Positions 25,373 through 35,359 are shown, counted from the stretch's first letter. The stretch is DNA of 49,657 nucleotides from Gammaproteobacteria bacterium (GCA_016744395.1 JADGEK010000030.1:1-49657), one strand, 5' to 3'. Numbers and translations are program-made. The notes: generated by a model from the letters alone, not told the origin.

Positions 25373-26674
25373 ATGAACGACATTCCTATTAGTGCGCTTT
25401 TTTCTGTTTTAGGTGTTCTTGTTCTAATGTCTGGTTTTTTTTCTGGCTCAGAAACAGCACTGGTCAGCCTTAATCGATACCGTCTAAGACACCTGGTCAA
25501 TTCAGGCCACAAAGGTGCCAAAGTAGCGAGTAAACTCCTGTTGCGCCCCGATCGTTTATTCGGTCTGATCCTCATTTTTAATAATTTTGTCAATATTCTT
25601 GCTTCAGCAATTGCAACCGTCATTGGTTTAAAACTCTTTGGCGAAGCTGGCATTGCCATTGCGACAGGAATTTTAACCTTCGTTATTTTAATTTTTGCTG
25701 AAGTAACACCAAAAACTTATGCTGCTCAGCATCCAGAGCAGCTGGCATTTCCCGCAGCTTACATTCTTAAATTTCTCATGCTGATTTTCTACCCATTGGT
25801 TTATTTCATCAATATGATCACTAATGGCTTACTCACTCTATTTGGTGTACACAGGTCTGCAGATAATGATTCCTTAAGTCCTGAAGAGTTACGAACAATT
25901 GTCAATGAAACAGGTTCTTTAATTCCAGCAAAGCACCAAAAAATGCTCATCAACATTTTAGATCTCGAAGCCGTTAAAGTTGAGGATATCATGATATCTC
26001 GAAATGAAATCGTAGGTCTGGATATGAGTGAAGAGTGGGAAGAAATTCTTGAGCAACTGACACACAGCCTCCATACACGACTCCCCGTCTATGAGAATGA
26101 TATCGATCATATATTTGGAGTTGTTCATTTAAAAAAAGCTCTTAGCATTATCACTAAGCCTGGTTCAAGTAAAGATGATTTAAAGAAAATCATTGCGCAG
26201 TGTTATTTTATTCCCGAAGCAACACCACTGAATAAACAACTGCTCAATTTCCAACAAAATAAACGTCGAACAGCACTGGTTGTCGATGAATATGGTGATA
26301 TTCAAGGAATGGTCACATTAGAAGATATTTTGGAAGAAATTGTCGGTGAATTCACAACCGATCCAGCCGACACATTGATGAAAGAGGTTCATCCACAAGA
26401 TGATGGTACGATACTGGTTGATGGCAGCGCTAATATTCGAGAACTGAATCGAATAATGGACTGGGCATTGCCTACAAGCAATGCAAAAACAATCAATGGC
26501 CTTTTACTTGAATACTTAGAGTCTATTCCTGAGCCTGGAACAAGCGTACTCATCGGAAATTACCCAATTGAAATCAAACAAATAGCAGGAAATACAGTGA
26601 AAACCGTCATAATATCACCTCAACTTCATCAGGAAGTGACGCCTGATGAAGTTGAGCAAGAAGAAATGACTTAG
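25373..26674 (+). CDS. corB: CorB-type membrane protein (DUF21-CBS-CorC/HlyC domains)
   Basis: A 433-residue protein with an N-terminal DUF21 membrane domain (four hydrophobic segments, starting FSVLGVLVLMSGFFSGSETA), a CBS pair at about 195-325 (EDIMISRNEIVGLD and VVDEYGDIQGMVTLEDILEEI) and a C-terminal CorC_HlyC transporter-associated domain. Related CorB/CorC/CNNM proteins bind ATP at the CBS pair and export magnesium. It lies 70 bp after ypjD on the same strand. A 13-bp perfect inverted repeat lies at the very end of its coding region. Confidence 0.9.
   Translation: MNDIPISALFSVLGVLVLMSGFFSGSETALVSLNRYRLRHLVNSGHKGAKVASKLLLRPDRLFGLILIFNNFVNILASAIATVIGLKLFGEAGIAIATGILTFVILIFAEVTPKTYAAQHPEQLAFPAAYILKFLMLIFYPLVYFINMITNGLLTLFGVHRSADNDSLSPEELRTIVNETGSLIPAKHQKMLINILDLEAVKVEDIMISRNEIVGLDMSEEWEEILEQLTHSLHTRLPVYENDIDHIFGVVHLKKALSIITKPGSSKDDLKKIIAQCYFIPEATPLNKQLLNFQQNKRRTALVVDEYGDIQGMVTLEDILEEIVGEFTTDPADTLMKEVHPQDDGTILVDGSANIRELNRIMDWALPTSNAKTINGLLLEYLESIPEPGTSVLIGNYPIEIKQIAGNTVKTVIISPQLHQEVTPDEVEQEEMT
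26621..26654 (+). repeat. Inverted repeat at the 3' end of corB
   Basis: CAACTTCATCAGG (26621-26633) and CCTGATGAAGTTG (26642-26654) are perfect complements separated by eight bases. It lies in the last 20 codons of corB with no T-run after it, so it is not an ordinary terminator. It may stabilise the mRNA end. Confidence 0.7.
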
Positions 26675-26839
26675 ATAAATACACTAAGAATTATGTTAAG
26701 TAAGCTTAACGCATAAAGACTGCTCATCGATAACTCAAGGGTGTCTATCTGTTAAAAAAGCGAAACTCACACAGACTGTGAACCAGAGCATGAAAAATCT
26801 TTTCTTTTTTACTATAGTTAAATGAAATCAGTCTCAAAA

Positions 26840-26869
26840 TTGTGAGTCATTAGCTAAATAGCTTATAAT
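26840..26869 (+). promoter_or_regulatory. Likely promoter of the FHA gene
   Basis: TTGTGA (26840-26845), an 18-bp spacer and TATAAT (26864-26869) give a good sigma-70 promoter 55 bases before the start codon. A small inverted repeat (CTCA-N6-TGAG) overlaps the -35. Confidence 0.55.
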
Positions 26870-26923
26870 TAAAGAATTTTTAAGCTATCCATTTTAATTT
26901 GATTTAATTTACTACAGGGATCA

Positions 26924-27547
26924 ATGACAGTGTCGCAGGTGAGACTTCTATTTAAAGACCGAATTTTAAGCATTCATCCTTTAGATCAACACAATGAATT
27001 TATTATTGGCCATTCGCCTGATTGCCAAATTCACATCGATAGTCTGGCTGTCAATCCACATCATGCCAAAATTAAGTATGATGCTCATACTTATACCATT
27101 GAAAAGTTAGAGGGTGAGTCAAATATTCGAGTCAACAATAAAAATGTCGAGACAAATATTCATTTATCCGATGGTGATCACATCAGCCTGGGTAAACACA
27201 CACTCATATTCACTTTCGATGAGCGTAATGAAGATCATAAATTCAGAGAACCAAAGCTAACTCCTACAATTGCCACTAAAAGTGGTACAGGCTGGATGCA
27301 ATACTTAAACGGTCAGAAAATGGGTAAAACCCTACAGATAAAAAAGAATATGACCAATATCAGTGATGAAAAGTCAGAGCATGTTGCTTTAATTTCTGTT
27401 CGCTCAGATGGATTTTACCTGTCTTATCTCAAAGGTAAACATTCACCCACAGTTGATACAGTCAGCATTGAAGAGAAAAGTACAAAACTCACTTCTAACT
27501 GTCGAATTACTCTAGGCTCTCAAGAAATTTTATTTTACATTGATTAG
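26924..27547 (+). CDS. FHA domain protein
   Basis: A 207-residue protein with one FHA domain at about residues 20-100 (FIIGHSPDCQIHIDSLAVNPHHAKI, then LSDGDHISLGKHTLIF). FHA domains bind phosphothreonine peptides. The usual GR...S...H pattern is partly changed (GH for GR, NPHH for SxxH), so phosphopeptide binding may be altered. The C-terminal 90 residues have no signal or membrane segment and I do not recognise them. No kinase gene is beside it; the gene has its own promoter. Confidence 0.75.
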   Translation: MTVSQVRLLFKDRILSIHPLDQHNEFIIGHSPDCQIHIDSLAVNPHHAKIKYDAHTYTIEKLEGESNIRVNNKNVETNIHLSDGDHISLGKHTLIFTFDERNEDHKFREPKLTPTIATKSGTGWMQYLNGQKMGKTLQIKKNMTNISDEKSEHVALISVRSDGFYLSYLKGKHSPTVDTVSIEEKSTKLTSNCRITLGSQEILFYID

Positions 27548-27751
27548 ACATTTAATGTTTATTCAAACCTGAAAACAAGGCAAAAAACACACCCATTACT
27601 TTCAGATCAATTGGTTTACTATTACAAGGCTCAAGCCACTTCCCCCAGTCATGCCATTCCGATATTCGCAAGCAATTATAGATGTAGTAGATAGCCCAAC
27701 TTAATGCTATGGTAAACACCATCTACAAAGTCATTTTTTAAGGAGATAATT

Positions 27752-29140
27752 TTGTCTAATAAGCGTTGGTATTTCTTTATTCCTGTTTTTATTGGGATTA
27801 TTGTTATCGTGTTGTTAAAACAAAACAGCACTGCTCCCAAACAAACACCTGCACAAGAAATGACCAAATCTGTTAGAACACTTTCTATTCCCAAATTAAC
27901 AGTGACCCCGATGGCAATAGGCTATGGTACAGTGCGTCCAGTTTCAACCTGGGAGGCAGTTGCTCAAGTTGAAGGCATTGTCCTGGAAAGGCACCCACAT
28001 CTTGGCAAAGGGGCCATTATTGAAAAAGGCAGTTTATTATTTCAAATTGATCCCGTTGATTATGAATTAGACATTGCTCAAATTGAAGCCGATGTCTTAG
28101 CCACTAAAGCACAACTGGAAGAACTTGACACCAAACTTAAAAATACTCAGGCTTCTCTTGAAATTGAGAAAAAATCACTTCAACTGACAAAAAATGAACT
28201 CAACCGTTTAAATAAACTGCTGAAAAAAAGCAGTGTCAGTCGTTCTGATTTTGAAACTCAAGAGCGCAGTATGCTGGCTCAGCAACAAAGCGTTTTATCT
28301 CAAAATAATTCACTTAAATTAATACCCAATCAAAAAGCATTGCTTGATGCACAACTCCAGCAAAAATATTCACAACTCAAACGTGCACATAGAAATCTGG
28401 AAAACACAAAAATTACAATGCCTTTTACTGGACGTATCTCAGCTGATAATGTTGAACTGGCTCAATATATTCGTGTCGGCGATACCTTGGCGTCAGCCGA
28501 TGCATTGGATAAAGCTGAAATAGAAGTACAGATACCAATAGGCTATTTCCGAGGATTGTTACGTTCCGATAAAAAAATTAACCTACTTGAACTATCGACT
28601 CAACAGCTGAATAACAAACTGGGAATCACAGCACAGGTTGTTTTACGTGAAGGTGGCCTAATTACCCAATGGGATGCAAAATTTGCTCGTCTCACCGATA
28701 CTCTGGATCCAAAAACACGTACCATTGGTGTCATTGTCGAGGTAGATAACCCTTATAGCGAAGTCACACCAGGTAGTAAACCACCCTTAGTGAAAGGTTT
28801 TTTTGTTGAGGTTCATCTGCAAGGTGCCCCCAGAGAAAATCGTTTAATTGTGCCCCGTTCTGCATTACATAATACACACCTTTATTTGGTCAACAAAGAC
28901 TCTCGATTAGAGATCAAAAAAATAAAAGTGGAACTGTATCAGCCCGAATATGCAGTGATTTCAGATGTCATAGAAGATAAAAAAAGCAGCCCACTCAAAG
29001 CAGGCGATAAAATCATTATTTCTGATCTACTCCCCGCCATTCGAGGAATGCTCCTTTCTGCACAAGACGATCAAGATGCCAGTGACTACCTCAAAGCACT
29101 TACCCAAGATTCCAGTGCAAGAGCTCAGGGAGTCCAATAA
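27752..29140 (+). CDS. RND efflux membrane fusion protein (periplasmic adaptor)
   Basis: A 462-residue adaptor that links the RND pump to an outer-membrane channel. It starts at TTG after the strong ribosome site AAGGAGAT. One N-terminal membrane helix is followed by a lipoyl-like half (VLERHPHLGKGAIIEKGSLLFQID), a coiled-coil hairpin (about 105-215) and a beta-barrel domain. Its stop overlaps the pump gene start (TAATG). No outer-membrane channel gene is next to the pair. It is longer than most AcrA-type adaptors. Confidence 0.9.
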   Translation: MSNKRWYFFIPVFIGIIVIVLLKQNSTAPKQTPAQEMTKSVRTLSIPKLTVTPMAIGYGTVRPVSTWEAVAQVEGIVLERHPHLGKGAIIEKGSLLFQIDPVDYELDIAQIEADVLATKAQLEELDTKLKNTQASLEIEKKSLQLTKNELNRLNKLLKKSSVSRSDFETQERSMLAQQQSVLSQNNSLKLIPNQKALLDAQLQQKYSQLKRAHRNLENTKITMPFTGRISADNVELAQYIRVGDTLASADALDKAEIEVQIPIGYFRGLLRSDKKINLLELSTQQLNNKLGITAQVVLREGGLITQWDAKFARLTDTLDPKTRTIGVIVEVDNPYSEVTPGSKPPLVKGFFVEVHLQGAPRENRLIVPRSALHNTHLYLVNKDSRLEIKKIKVELYQPEYAVISDVIEDKKSSPLKAGDKIIISDLLPAIRGMLLSAQDDQDASDYLKALTQDSSARAQGVQ

Positions 29141-32100
29141 TGCTTGATTTTTTTACTCGCCATCCAACAGCAGGTAATTTATTAATGCTGTTGCTACTGT
29201 CCCTTGGACTCATGTCTCTACCTTCGTTAAAGCGAGAAACGTTTCCAGATTTTGACCCTCAAAAAGTCGAAGTCCGAATTATTTATCCTGGTGCAAATAC
29301 CGAGGACGTTGAAGAAGCTATCTGTCAACGAGTTGAAGATGCCATTGATGGAATCAATGATGTTGAAGAAGTCATTTGCATCGCCCGTGAAGGTATCAGC
29401 ACGACCGCTGTCGAAATGATTGAAGGTGGTGATATTTCCCGCTTTATGGATGATGTGAAAAGTGAAATAGAGGCCATTGACAACTTTCCCGATGAAGTTG
29501 AACTCCCTGTTATCACAGAACTTGGGCGAACGGATCAAGTCGCTTCGATTGCAATCACAGGCCCCATGAATGAAAGTGATTTAAAAGCTTATGCAGAGCA
29601 GATTAAAACGAGGATGTTACGCGATCCTGACATTGCTCAAATCAACGTACTCGGTTTTTCAGAGCATCAGCTACGCATTGAAATCCCCAAACACATCTTG
29701 CATCGATACAGTTTAAATATGTCCGATATTGCACAGACTATCGCTCGACAAGGTGTTGATCTCCCCTCTGGTTCTCTTGAAACTCATGACTTAGATGTTC
29801 TGCTGCGTTTTACTGATCTGCGCAGAACACCTGACGAGCTCTCAGAGCTCAAAGTCGTCAGTGCCGACTCAGGAGCCGAAATTCGTTTAGGAGACATCGC
29901 CACCATAACGGATCGATTTGAACAAGACGAAGAAAAAACACTCTTTAACGGGCAACGTGCCGCCCTGTTAGAAATCATCAAACCCAAACAACAAGACTCA
30001 CTCACCGTGGTTGATGCGGTCAAACGTGTATTAAAAGTCGAACGGGCTCGTGCTCCACCAGGTGTTACATTTAATATCACCAATGATCGTTCTTCCATTG
30101 TACGCGACCGTCTTTCTATGTTAGTCAAAAATGGTGCACAAGGATTAATTCTTGTCTTTTTAACCATGTGGCTTTTTTTTCAGGGACGGTTTGCTTTTTG
30201 GGTGGCACTTGGCTTGCCTGTTTCATTTATGGGTGCGCTCTTTGTTATGAGTCTGGTGGGTTTAACCATCAATATGATATCAATGGTGGCTTTATTAATT
30301 GCCACTGGACTTTTAATGGATGACGCCATTGTTATTTCAGAAAATATTGCAACCCACCTTAAAAAAGGGAAAAGTGCCGTTCAGGCTGCCATTGATGGTA
30401 CCAAGCAAGTATCCCCTGGTGTTGTGTCTTCCTTTTTAACCACCATCGCTGTTTTTGGGCCTCTGGCCTTTTTATCAGGTGATATGGGAAAAGTATTGCA
30501 ATTTATCCCAATGGTTTTAATCATCGTATTAGCGATCAGTTTGATTGAAGCTTTTTTGATTCTACCTCATCATTTGGCACATGCCCTTAAAGATCCAGCC
30601 ACTCAAGAAACCTCACATTTTCGCCAGGGTTTTGAAAAAAGACTGGATATTTTTCGTGAAAAAACCCTGGGTTCCGCCATTGATTTTGTCATACACCAGC
30701 GTTATTTATTTGTTGGCAGTGTCATTGCACTCTTTCTCATCAGTCTGGGCATGATGGTGGGAGGCGTCTTAAAATTTCAGCCTTTTCCTGATATTGAAGG
30801 TGATACCATTGAAGCTCGTTTACTACTCCCTCAGGGAACCCCTTTATGGCGTACAGAAAGTATTGTCAAGAAAATAACAGACGCTTTAGCTGTCGTTGAC
30901 AAAGAATTTACCCCAATTCAAAAAGATCAACAAAAAATCATTAAAAACATTCAAGTTAATTTCAATAAAAATTTGGATTCAGGTGAGTCAGGTCCTCACA
31001 TTGCAACGATTACCGTTGACTTACTCACTGCAGAAAAACGCTCAGGCTCTCTGGATGATATTATCAATCTCTGGCGAAATTCTGTCGGAAAAGTGCCTGA
31101 TATTATTGCCTTAAATTTCAAAGAACCCATGATCGGTCCTGGTGGTATACCATTGGAAATTCGTCTCTTCGGTGACAATATACAAGAACTTAAAGAAGCC
31201 TCATTTACATTACAAAACTGGTTATCCCGCTATGAGGGTGTACTTGATTTATCCGATAACTTGCGCCCTGGAAAACCAGAAATTCGCCTAAGCATGAGAG
31301 AAGGCACTTTTGCTCTTGGCATTGATGCTGCGACAATATCCAGCCAACTGAGGGCTGCCTTCTGGGGAACAACGGCCAATGAAATTCAAGTGGGTCGTGA
31401 AGCTTATGAAATTGATGTCCGTCTGGCAGAAGCAGATAAAAATACACTCTATGCGTTAGATGATTTTCGTATCACCGACAAAGACGGTAAACAAATTCCT
31501 TTGACCACTTTAGTTGACATTGAGCGGGCAAGAGGCTTTTCTCGAATCGAGCGTATTAACAGTCAACGCAGTGTCACTATCACTGGTGATGTCAATACCA
31601 AAATTGCCAATGCCAGTGAAATTGTTGCGCACACAAAGAAAAATTTTATCCCTGATCTCCTAGAACAATATCCAGGAGTCAATGCAGGTTTTGAAGGCCA
31701 ATCCAGAGAAACAGCCAAAACAGCGGGTTCAATGATTCGCGGTTTCAGTCTGGGTTTGTTAGGCATATTTATCTTACTGAGCTTTCAATTTAGAAGTTAT
31801 CTTGAGCCCTTATCCGTCATGTTTATTATTCCATTGTCACTGATTGGTGTTATATGGGGGCATTTATTGATGGGGCTCAATATGACCATGCCTGGCATTA
31901 TTGGTTTTGCATCACTCAGTGGTATCGTGGTCAACGATTCAATTCTATTGGTCGAGTTTCTAAAGATTAAAATGGAAGAAGGTCATAATGTGATAGAAGC
32001 CGCTAAATTAGCCAGCAGAGCCCGCTTTCGAGCCGTACTATTGACGTCAGTCACCACCATTGCAGGCTTGATCCCCCTACTTCTGGAAAAGAGCTTGCAG

Positions 32101-32223
32101 GCGCAAATTTTAATCCCTCTGGCGACCAGCATTATTTTTGGCTTACTGGCAACCACATCGCTTGTTTTGTTAGTAGTACCCGCTCTATACAGCATTTTGA
32201 ATGACTTTAAAACAAAAACTTAG
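29140..32223 (+). CDS. RND family efflux pump, inner-membrane transporter
   Basis: A 1027-residue pump of the AcrB/MexB (HAE1-like) superfamily with twelve membrane helices and two large periplasmic loops, driven by protons. The proton-relay acids are visible in TM4 (GLLMDDAIVISENI), and the second half repeats this as VVNDSILLVEFLK. The periplasmic start FPDFDPQKVEVRIIYPGANTEDVE is typical. The branch resembles poorly studied pumps paired with a single adaptor rather than well-known drug pumps, so the substrate is unknown. Confidence 0.93.
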   Translation: MLDFFTRHPTAGNLLMLLLLSLGLMSLPSLKRETFPDFDPQKVEVRIIYPGANTEDVEEAICQRVEDAIDGINDVEEVICIAREGISTTAVEMIEGGDISRFMDDVKSEIEAIDNFPDEVELPVITELGRTDQVASIAITGPMNESDLKAYAEQIKTRMLRDPDIAQINVLGFSEHQLRIEIPKHILHRYSLNMSDIAQTIARQGVDLPSGSLETHDLDVLLRFTDLRRTPDELSELKVVSADSGAEIRLGDIATITDRFEQDEEKTLFNGQRAALLEIIKPKQQDSLTVVDAVKRVLKVERARAPPGVTFNITNDRSSIVRDRLSMLVKNGAQGLILVFLTMWLFFQGRFAFWVALGLPVSFMGALFVMSLVGLTINMISMVALLIATGLLMDDAIVISENIATHLKKGKSAVQAAIDGTKQVSPGVVSSFLTTIAVFGPLAFLSGDMGKVLQFIPMVLIIVLAISLIEAFLILPHHLAHALKDPATQETSHFRQGFEKRLDIFREKTLGSAIDFVIHQRYLFVGSVIALFLISLGMMVGGVLKFQPFPDIEGDTIEARLLLPQGTPLWRTESIVKKITDALAVVDKEFTPIQKDQQKIIKNIQVNFNKNLDSGESGPHIATITVDLLTAEKRSGSLDDIINLWRNSVGKVPDIIALNFKEPMIGPGGIPLEIRLFGDNIQELKEASFTLQNWLSRYEGVLDLSDNLRPGKPEIRLSMREGTFALGIDAATISSQLRAAFWGTTANEIQVGREAYEIDVRLAEADKNTLYALDDFRITDKDGKQIPLTTLVDIERARGFSRIERINSQRSVTITGDVNTKIANASEIVAHTKKNFIPDLLEQYPGVNAGFEGQSRETAKTAGSMIRGFSLGLLGIFILLSFQFRSYLEPLSVMFIIPLSLIGVIWGHLLMGLNMTMPGIIGFASLSGIVVNDSILLVEFLKIKMEEGHNVIEAAKLASRARFRAVLLTSVTTIAGLIPLLLEKSLQAQILIPLATSIIFGLLATTSLVLLVVPALYSILNDFKTKT

Positions 32224-32267
32224 TCCTATTCTTGATAGGCTTAAAGTTCACTTCCAGGAGGTTAATT

Positions 32268-33653
32268 TCAGATTGAATCCAGCGCATCAATGGCTTCAAC
32301 TAATGTGTCAACACCATAAACCGTCATGCCTGGAGGTACTTTTTTAGGCGCATTGGCTTTAGGACAGATGCAGTGACTGAATCCTTGTTGAGCCGCTTGT
32401 TTGATGCGTTCTAAACCACTGGGGACGGCTCGTATTTCTCCAGACAAGCCCACTTCTCCAAAAGCAAGCCATTCTTGAGGAATCACTCGGTTTTGAAAAG
32501 AAGAAACCATCGATAAAATGAGAGGTAAATCGGTACTGGGATCTGAAATTTTAAGCCCCCCCACCAGATTAACATACAGTTCTTGATCAAAAATAGCCAA
32601 ATCACCATGGCGCATCAAAATTGCGACCAGCATATTAAGACGATTGGGATCCAGACCAACAGCTAAACGTCTGGGATTGCCCTGACTGGATTCAACCACC
32701 AATGATTGCAGCTCAACCAACATGGAGCGAGAGCCTTCCCATAGTGCCGCAACCATTGAACCTGGATGTGGCTGACGACTGCGATTCAGAAAGATGGCAG
32801 AAGGGTCAGTTACCGCCCTCAAATAACCGTTGTCAGGCATCATGGCAAGAATGCCTAATTCATTAATTGAGCCAAAGCGATTTTTCTGAGAACGTAATTC
32901 GCGAAAACGAGAACTGTCCATCACCAGTAAATGCATCATCACATCAGCGATGTGTTCCACCACTCTTGGGCCAGCCACACTGCCATCTTTGGTCGTGTGA
33001 CAAATCACAATCATCGCTACACCATTTTGCTTAGCATATTGAGTCAGGGCATGGGCACATTCTTTTAATTGCGTCACACCGCCTGGAACGCCCTGGACAT
33101 CAGGATGATACATTGATTGAAGGGAATCAATGACAACCAGTTTTACTTTCAGCTCACTGATCATCGTCAGCACTGCTAACACATCAGTCTCTGCCGCAAT
33201 ATCCAGCTGCTCTGTGGGCAGTTTCAATCGCGCCGCTCTCATCGCGATTTGTGATAGTGATTCTTCCCCACTAAAATAGAGGGCGGGAGTATCATTGCTG
33301 AGTTCACAGAGCGTTTGCAGGGTGAGAGTCGACTTTCCCGCCCCTGGTGTGCCTGCCAATAAAATCACACTGCCAGGGACGATTCCTCCCCCTAGAACAC
33401 GATCAAATTCACTGTTACGAGTACTAAACCTGGGCACTTCATCCAGTTTAACTTCACTGAGTTTCTGTACCGATTCTTTTGCCCCTGCATACCCCTTAAG
33501 ACTCACCGATCCTTTTGAGCTTTTAAGTCCCTTGGGTTCTTTGAATTCTTTTAATGTATTCCATTCACCACAACTGTCACATTGTCCCTGCCATTTTGAA
33601 AAAGTATCACCACATTCATTACAGAGAAAAACTGCTTTGCTTGTTTTTGCCAT
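32268..33653 (-). CDS. radA: DNA repair protein RadA
   Basis: A 461-residue RecA-related helicase that extends heteroduplex in recombination. It has an N-terminal zinc finger (Cys11, Cys14, Cys25, Cys28), Walker A GTPGAGKS at 101-108, the RadA-specific KNRFG at 257-261 and a C-terminal Lon-protease-like domain without a protease site. It is convergent with the RND pump and lies 33 bp after the cupin_8 gene on the same strand. Confidence 0.97.
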   Translation of the reverse strand: MAKTSKAVFLCNECGDTFSKWQGQCDSCGEWNTLKEFKEPKGLKSSKGSVSLKGYAGAKESVQKLSEVKLDEVPRFSTRNSEFDRVLGGGIVPGSVILLAGTPGAGKSTLTLQTLCELSNDTPALYFSGEESLSQIAMRAARLKLPTEQLDIAAETDVLAVLTMISELKVKLVVIDSLQSMYHPDVQGVPGGVTQLKECAHALTQYAKQNGVAMIVICHTTKDGSVAGPRVVEHIADVMMHLLVMDSSRFRELRSQKNRFGSINELGILAMMPDNGYLRAVTDPSAIFLNRSRQPHPGSMVAALWEGSRSMLVELQSLVVESSQGNPRRLAVGLDPNRLNMLVAILMRHGDLAIFDQELYVNLVGGLKISDPSTDLPLILSMVSSFQNRVIPQEWLAFGEVGLSGEIRAVPSGLERIKQAAQQGFSHCICPKANAPKKVPPGMTVYGVDTLVEAIDALDSI

Positions 33654-33686
33654 TGAGATATTCTTTGTTACTTGATTAAAAGAGAC

Positions 33687-34568
33687 TTATTGTACTCTTT
33701 CGTTGGTCCTGGAAACAGCCAGACGTGCATTGCGATCATTCCATCGTTGACCAACAAACTTTCTCATCAGGCCTTCAAATGTTCGGACAAAAACAAGATT
33801 TTTCATCATTTTATAAAAATGGCCAGGTTTTCTGGGAAATGCTCTAAGGGCCATGGATAAGCCAATTTCATCATAAACAATGTAGTGCCAATAGCCAGGT
33901 GGAATGTAAAGAACATCACCATGATTCAATTCCGCTATCTGCCCATCTAAATGCCGCAATGCGGGGTATTTTTCATAGTCAGGTTTATCATAATCAACAC
34001 TGAATAAACTGCTAAAGGAAAAAGGCACATGGTACATAAATTGGCTTTGCTCTGGAGGAAACAGTAAAACCCTTTTTTTACCCCCAAAATGGCATAAAAA
34101 GATATCTGCATAATCAATGTCAAAGTGCATTTGCACTTTGGCTCCTTTACCACCCGCAAATAAGACGGGTAATTTCTTAAAAAAGCTCAGGCCAATTTCA
34201 GGGTATGAAAAATCTTTTACTAATTCAGGCACTTCAGCCAGGATATTATAAAAAAATAACCTCAGATCGTTTTCACCTTGCTCAAGCATCTCAAAATAGC
34301 TTTTTAACTCCATTTTTGAGGCCGGATCGTATTGGTGCCGGTAATCCAACGACGGTTTACTATCATATAGTGGCACCATTTTATGACCCGCTATTTCTTT
34401 GATGTACTCAATGCTCCATTTTTCACGAGCAGGCCAGTTTTCAGTCAATTGTTCCATGACAACAGGTTTTTCAAGGTGCTTATAGTTCTCTAGAAACTCA
34501 GTTTTGGTCAGAGTTTCGACTCTTTGCACAGGTGATTGTTTGATCATTTTATGCGTTGTGCTCATCAC
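33687..34568 (-). CDS. Cupin_8/JmjC-domain oxygenase-like protein
   Basis: A 293-residue protein of the JmjC-like cupin_8 family. The iron triad is visible as His148 and Asp150 (MHFDIDYADIF) and His228 (PPGYWHYIV); lysine in GGKKRVLLFPPE could hold 2-oxoglutarate. Such enzymes hydroxylate proteins or other substrates in the cytosol, but the target here is unknown. Its start is MMSTTHK or the second Met. It shares the strand with radA and may be read with it. Confidence 0.85.
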   Translation of the reverse strand: MMSTTHKMIKQSPVQRVETLTKTEFLENYKHLEKPVVMEQLTENWPAREKWSIEYIKEIAGHKMVPLYDSKPSLDYRHQYDPASKMELKSYFEMLEQGENDLRLFFYNILAEVPELVKDFSYPEIGLSFFKKLPVLFAGGKGAKVQMHFDIDYADIFLCHFGGKKRVLLFPPEQSQFMYHVPFSFSSLFSVDYDKPDYEKYPALRHLDGQIAELNHGDVLYIPPGYWHYIVYDEIGLSMALRAFPRKPGHFYKMMKNLVFVRTFEGLMRKFVGQRWNDRNARLAVSRTNERVQ

Positions 34569-34822
34569 TATTGTTTATTGAATCCATTACATCTTAACGT
34601 ATTTCTTACAAAATTAATCCGAACTAATACTAATCAACAAGAGAGTGATCTTATAAGGGCTTTCCCTATTCCTCATAAGAATATTAGTAAATTCTATTTT
34701 ATTTATATGCAAAATAAATTACTATACCCTCATCGATACATCAAAACAAAAAAATATAACGTGTTGTATTGTTCGAAAAATAATTAAAACACATAATTCG
34801 ATAGAGACCAAAGGAGAGTAAG

Positions 34823-35215
34823 ATGGAGCTTTTTTCAGCAGATTGGATGAAAAAATTCATGACCGAGTGGAATAACGAAGCAACACTATCAGGTGAATTA
34901 GAAAAAATTGGCTTCAATTCTACAATCGCATACGGTATTGATGGTGAAGACCAGCCAAGAGGCATCATTCATATTGAAAACGGTAAAGCAACCAAAGCAG
35001 GTGCTTTTGCTGGTGAAGAAAATAACTGGGATCTACGTGCAAAAGAAGAGACCTGGAAAAGCTGGATGAAAAAAGAGATGGGTATGATGGGTCTTGGTGC
35101 TGCTTACACCACTCGTAAGTTAAAATTTGCCAATGGTGATTACAAAGCCATGATAAAAGACCCGCGTATGGCTGGCCCTTTCATTAAGAGTTTTACAGTC
35201 ATGGGACGGGTATAG
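34823..35215 (+). CDS. SCP2 sterol-transfer-like protein
   Basis: A 130-residue cytosolic protein that I place with SCP-2-like proteins by its GIIHIENGKATKAGAF core and the C-terminal KLKFANGDYKAMIKDPRMAGPFIKSF pattern. Small bacterial members are thought to hold lipid or acyl ligands. A good AAAGGAGAG ribosome site precedes the ATG. It is alone on its strand, with a nested hairpin beginning 42 bp after its stop. Confidence 0.7.
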   Translation: MELFSADWMKKFMTEWNNEATLSGELEKIGFNSTIAYGIDGEDQPRGIIHIENGKATKAGAFAGEENNWDLRAKEETWKSWMKKEMGMMGLGAAYTTRKLKFANGDYKAMIKDPRMAGPFIKSFTVMGRV

Positions 35216-35257
35216 TTTTAGACTCTATTTTAAGACAGTTCAGGCTAAAAGAATACC

Positions 35258-35359
35258 CCTTTTTTGTACGTTTGGCTCCATGTTTTATCTTCATTCACAG
35301 CCCTCGGATGATAAAACATGTTGTGCAGGATGCTTTAGCAAGCAAACATACAAAAAAGG
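35258..35359. repeat. Nested imperfect inverted repeat (102 bp)
   Basis: Outer arms CCTTTTTTGTACGTTTG (35258-35274) and CAAACATACAAAAAAGG (35343-35359) differ by one base. Inner arms CATGTTTTATC (35279-35289) and GATAAAACATG (35310-35320) are perfect. Together they could fold into a long hairpin. It lies between the SCP2-like gene and the phosphatase remnant. It could be a small non-autonomous element, a two-way terminator or a structured RNA. Confidence 0.75.

Noticed and set aside
25985-26005. A Zur-like palindrome GATATCATGATATC in corB.
   Set aside because: It lies inside coding sequence, lacks the TATGATA spacing of the real boxes and is not at a promoter.
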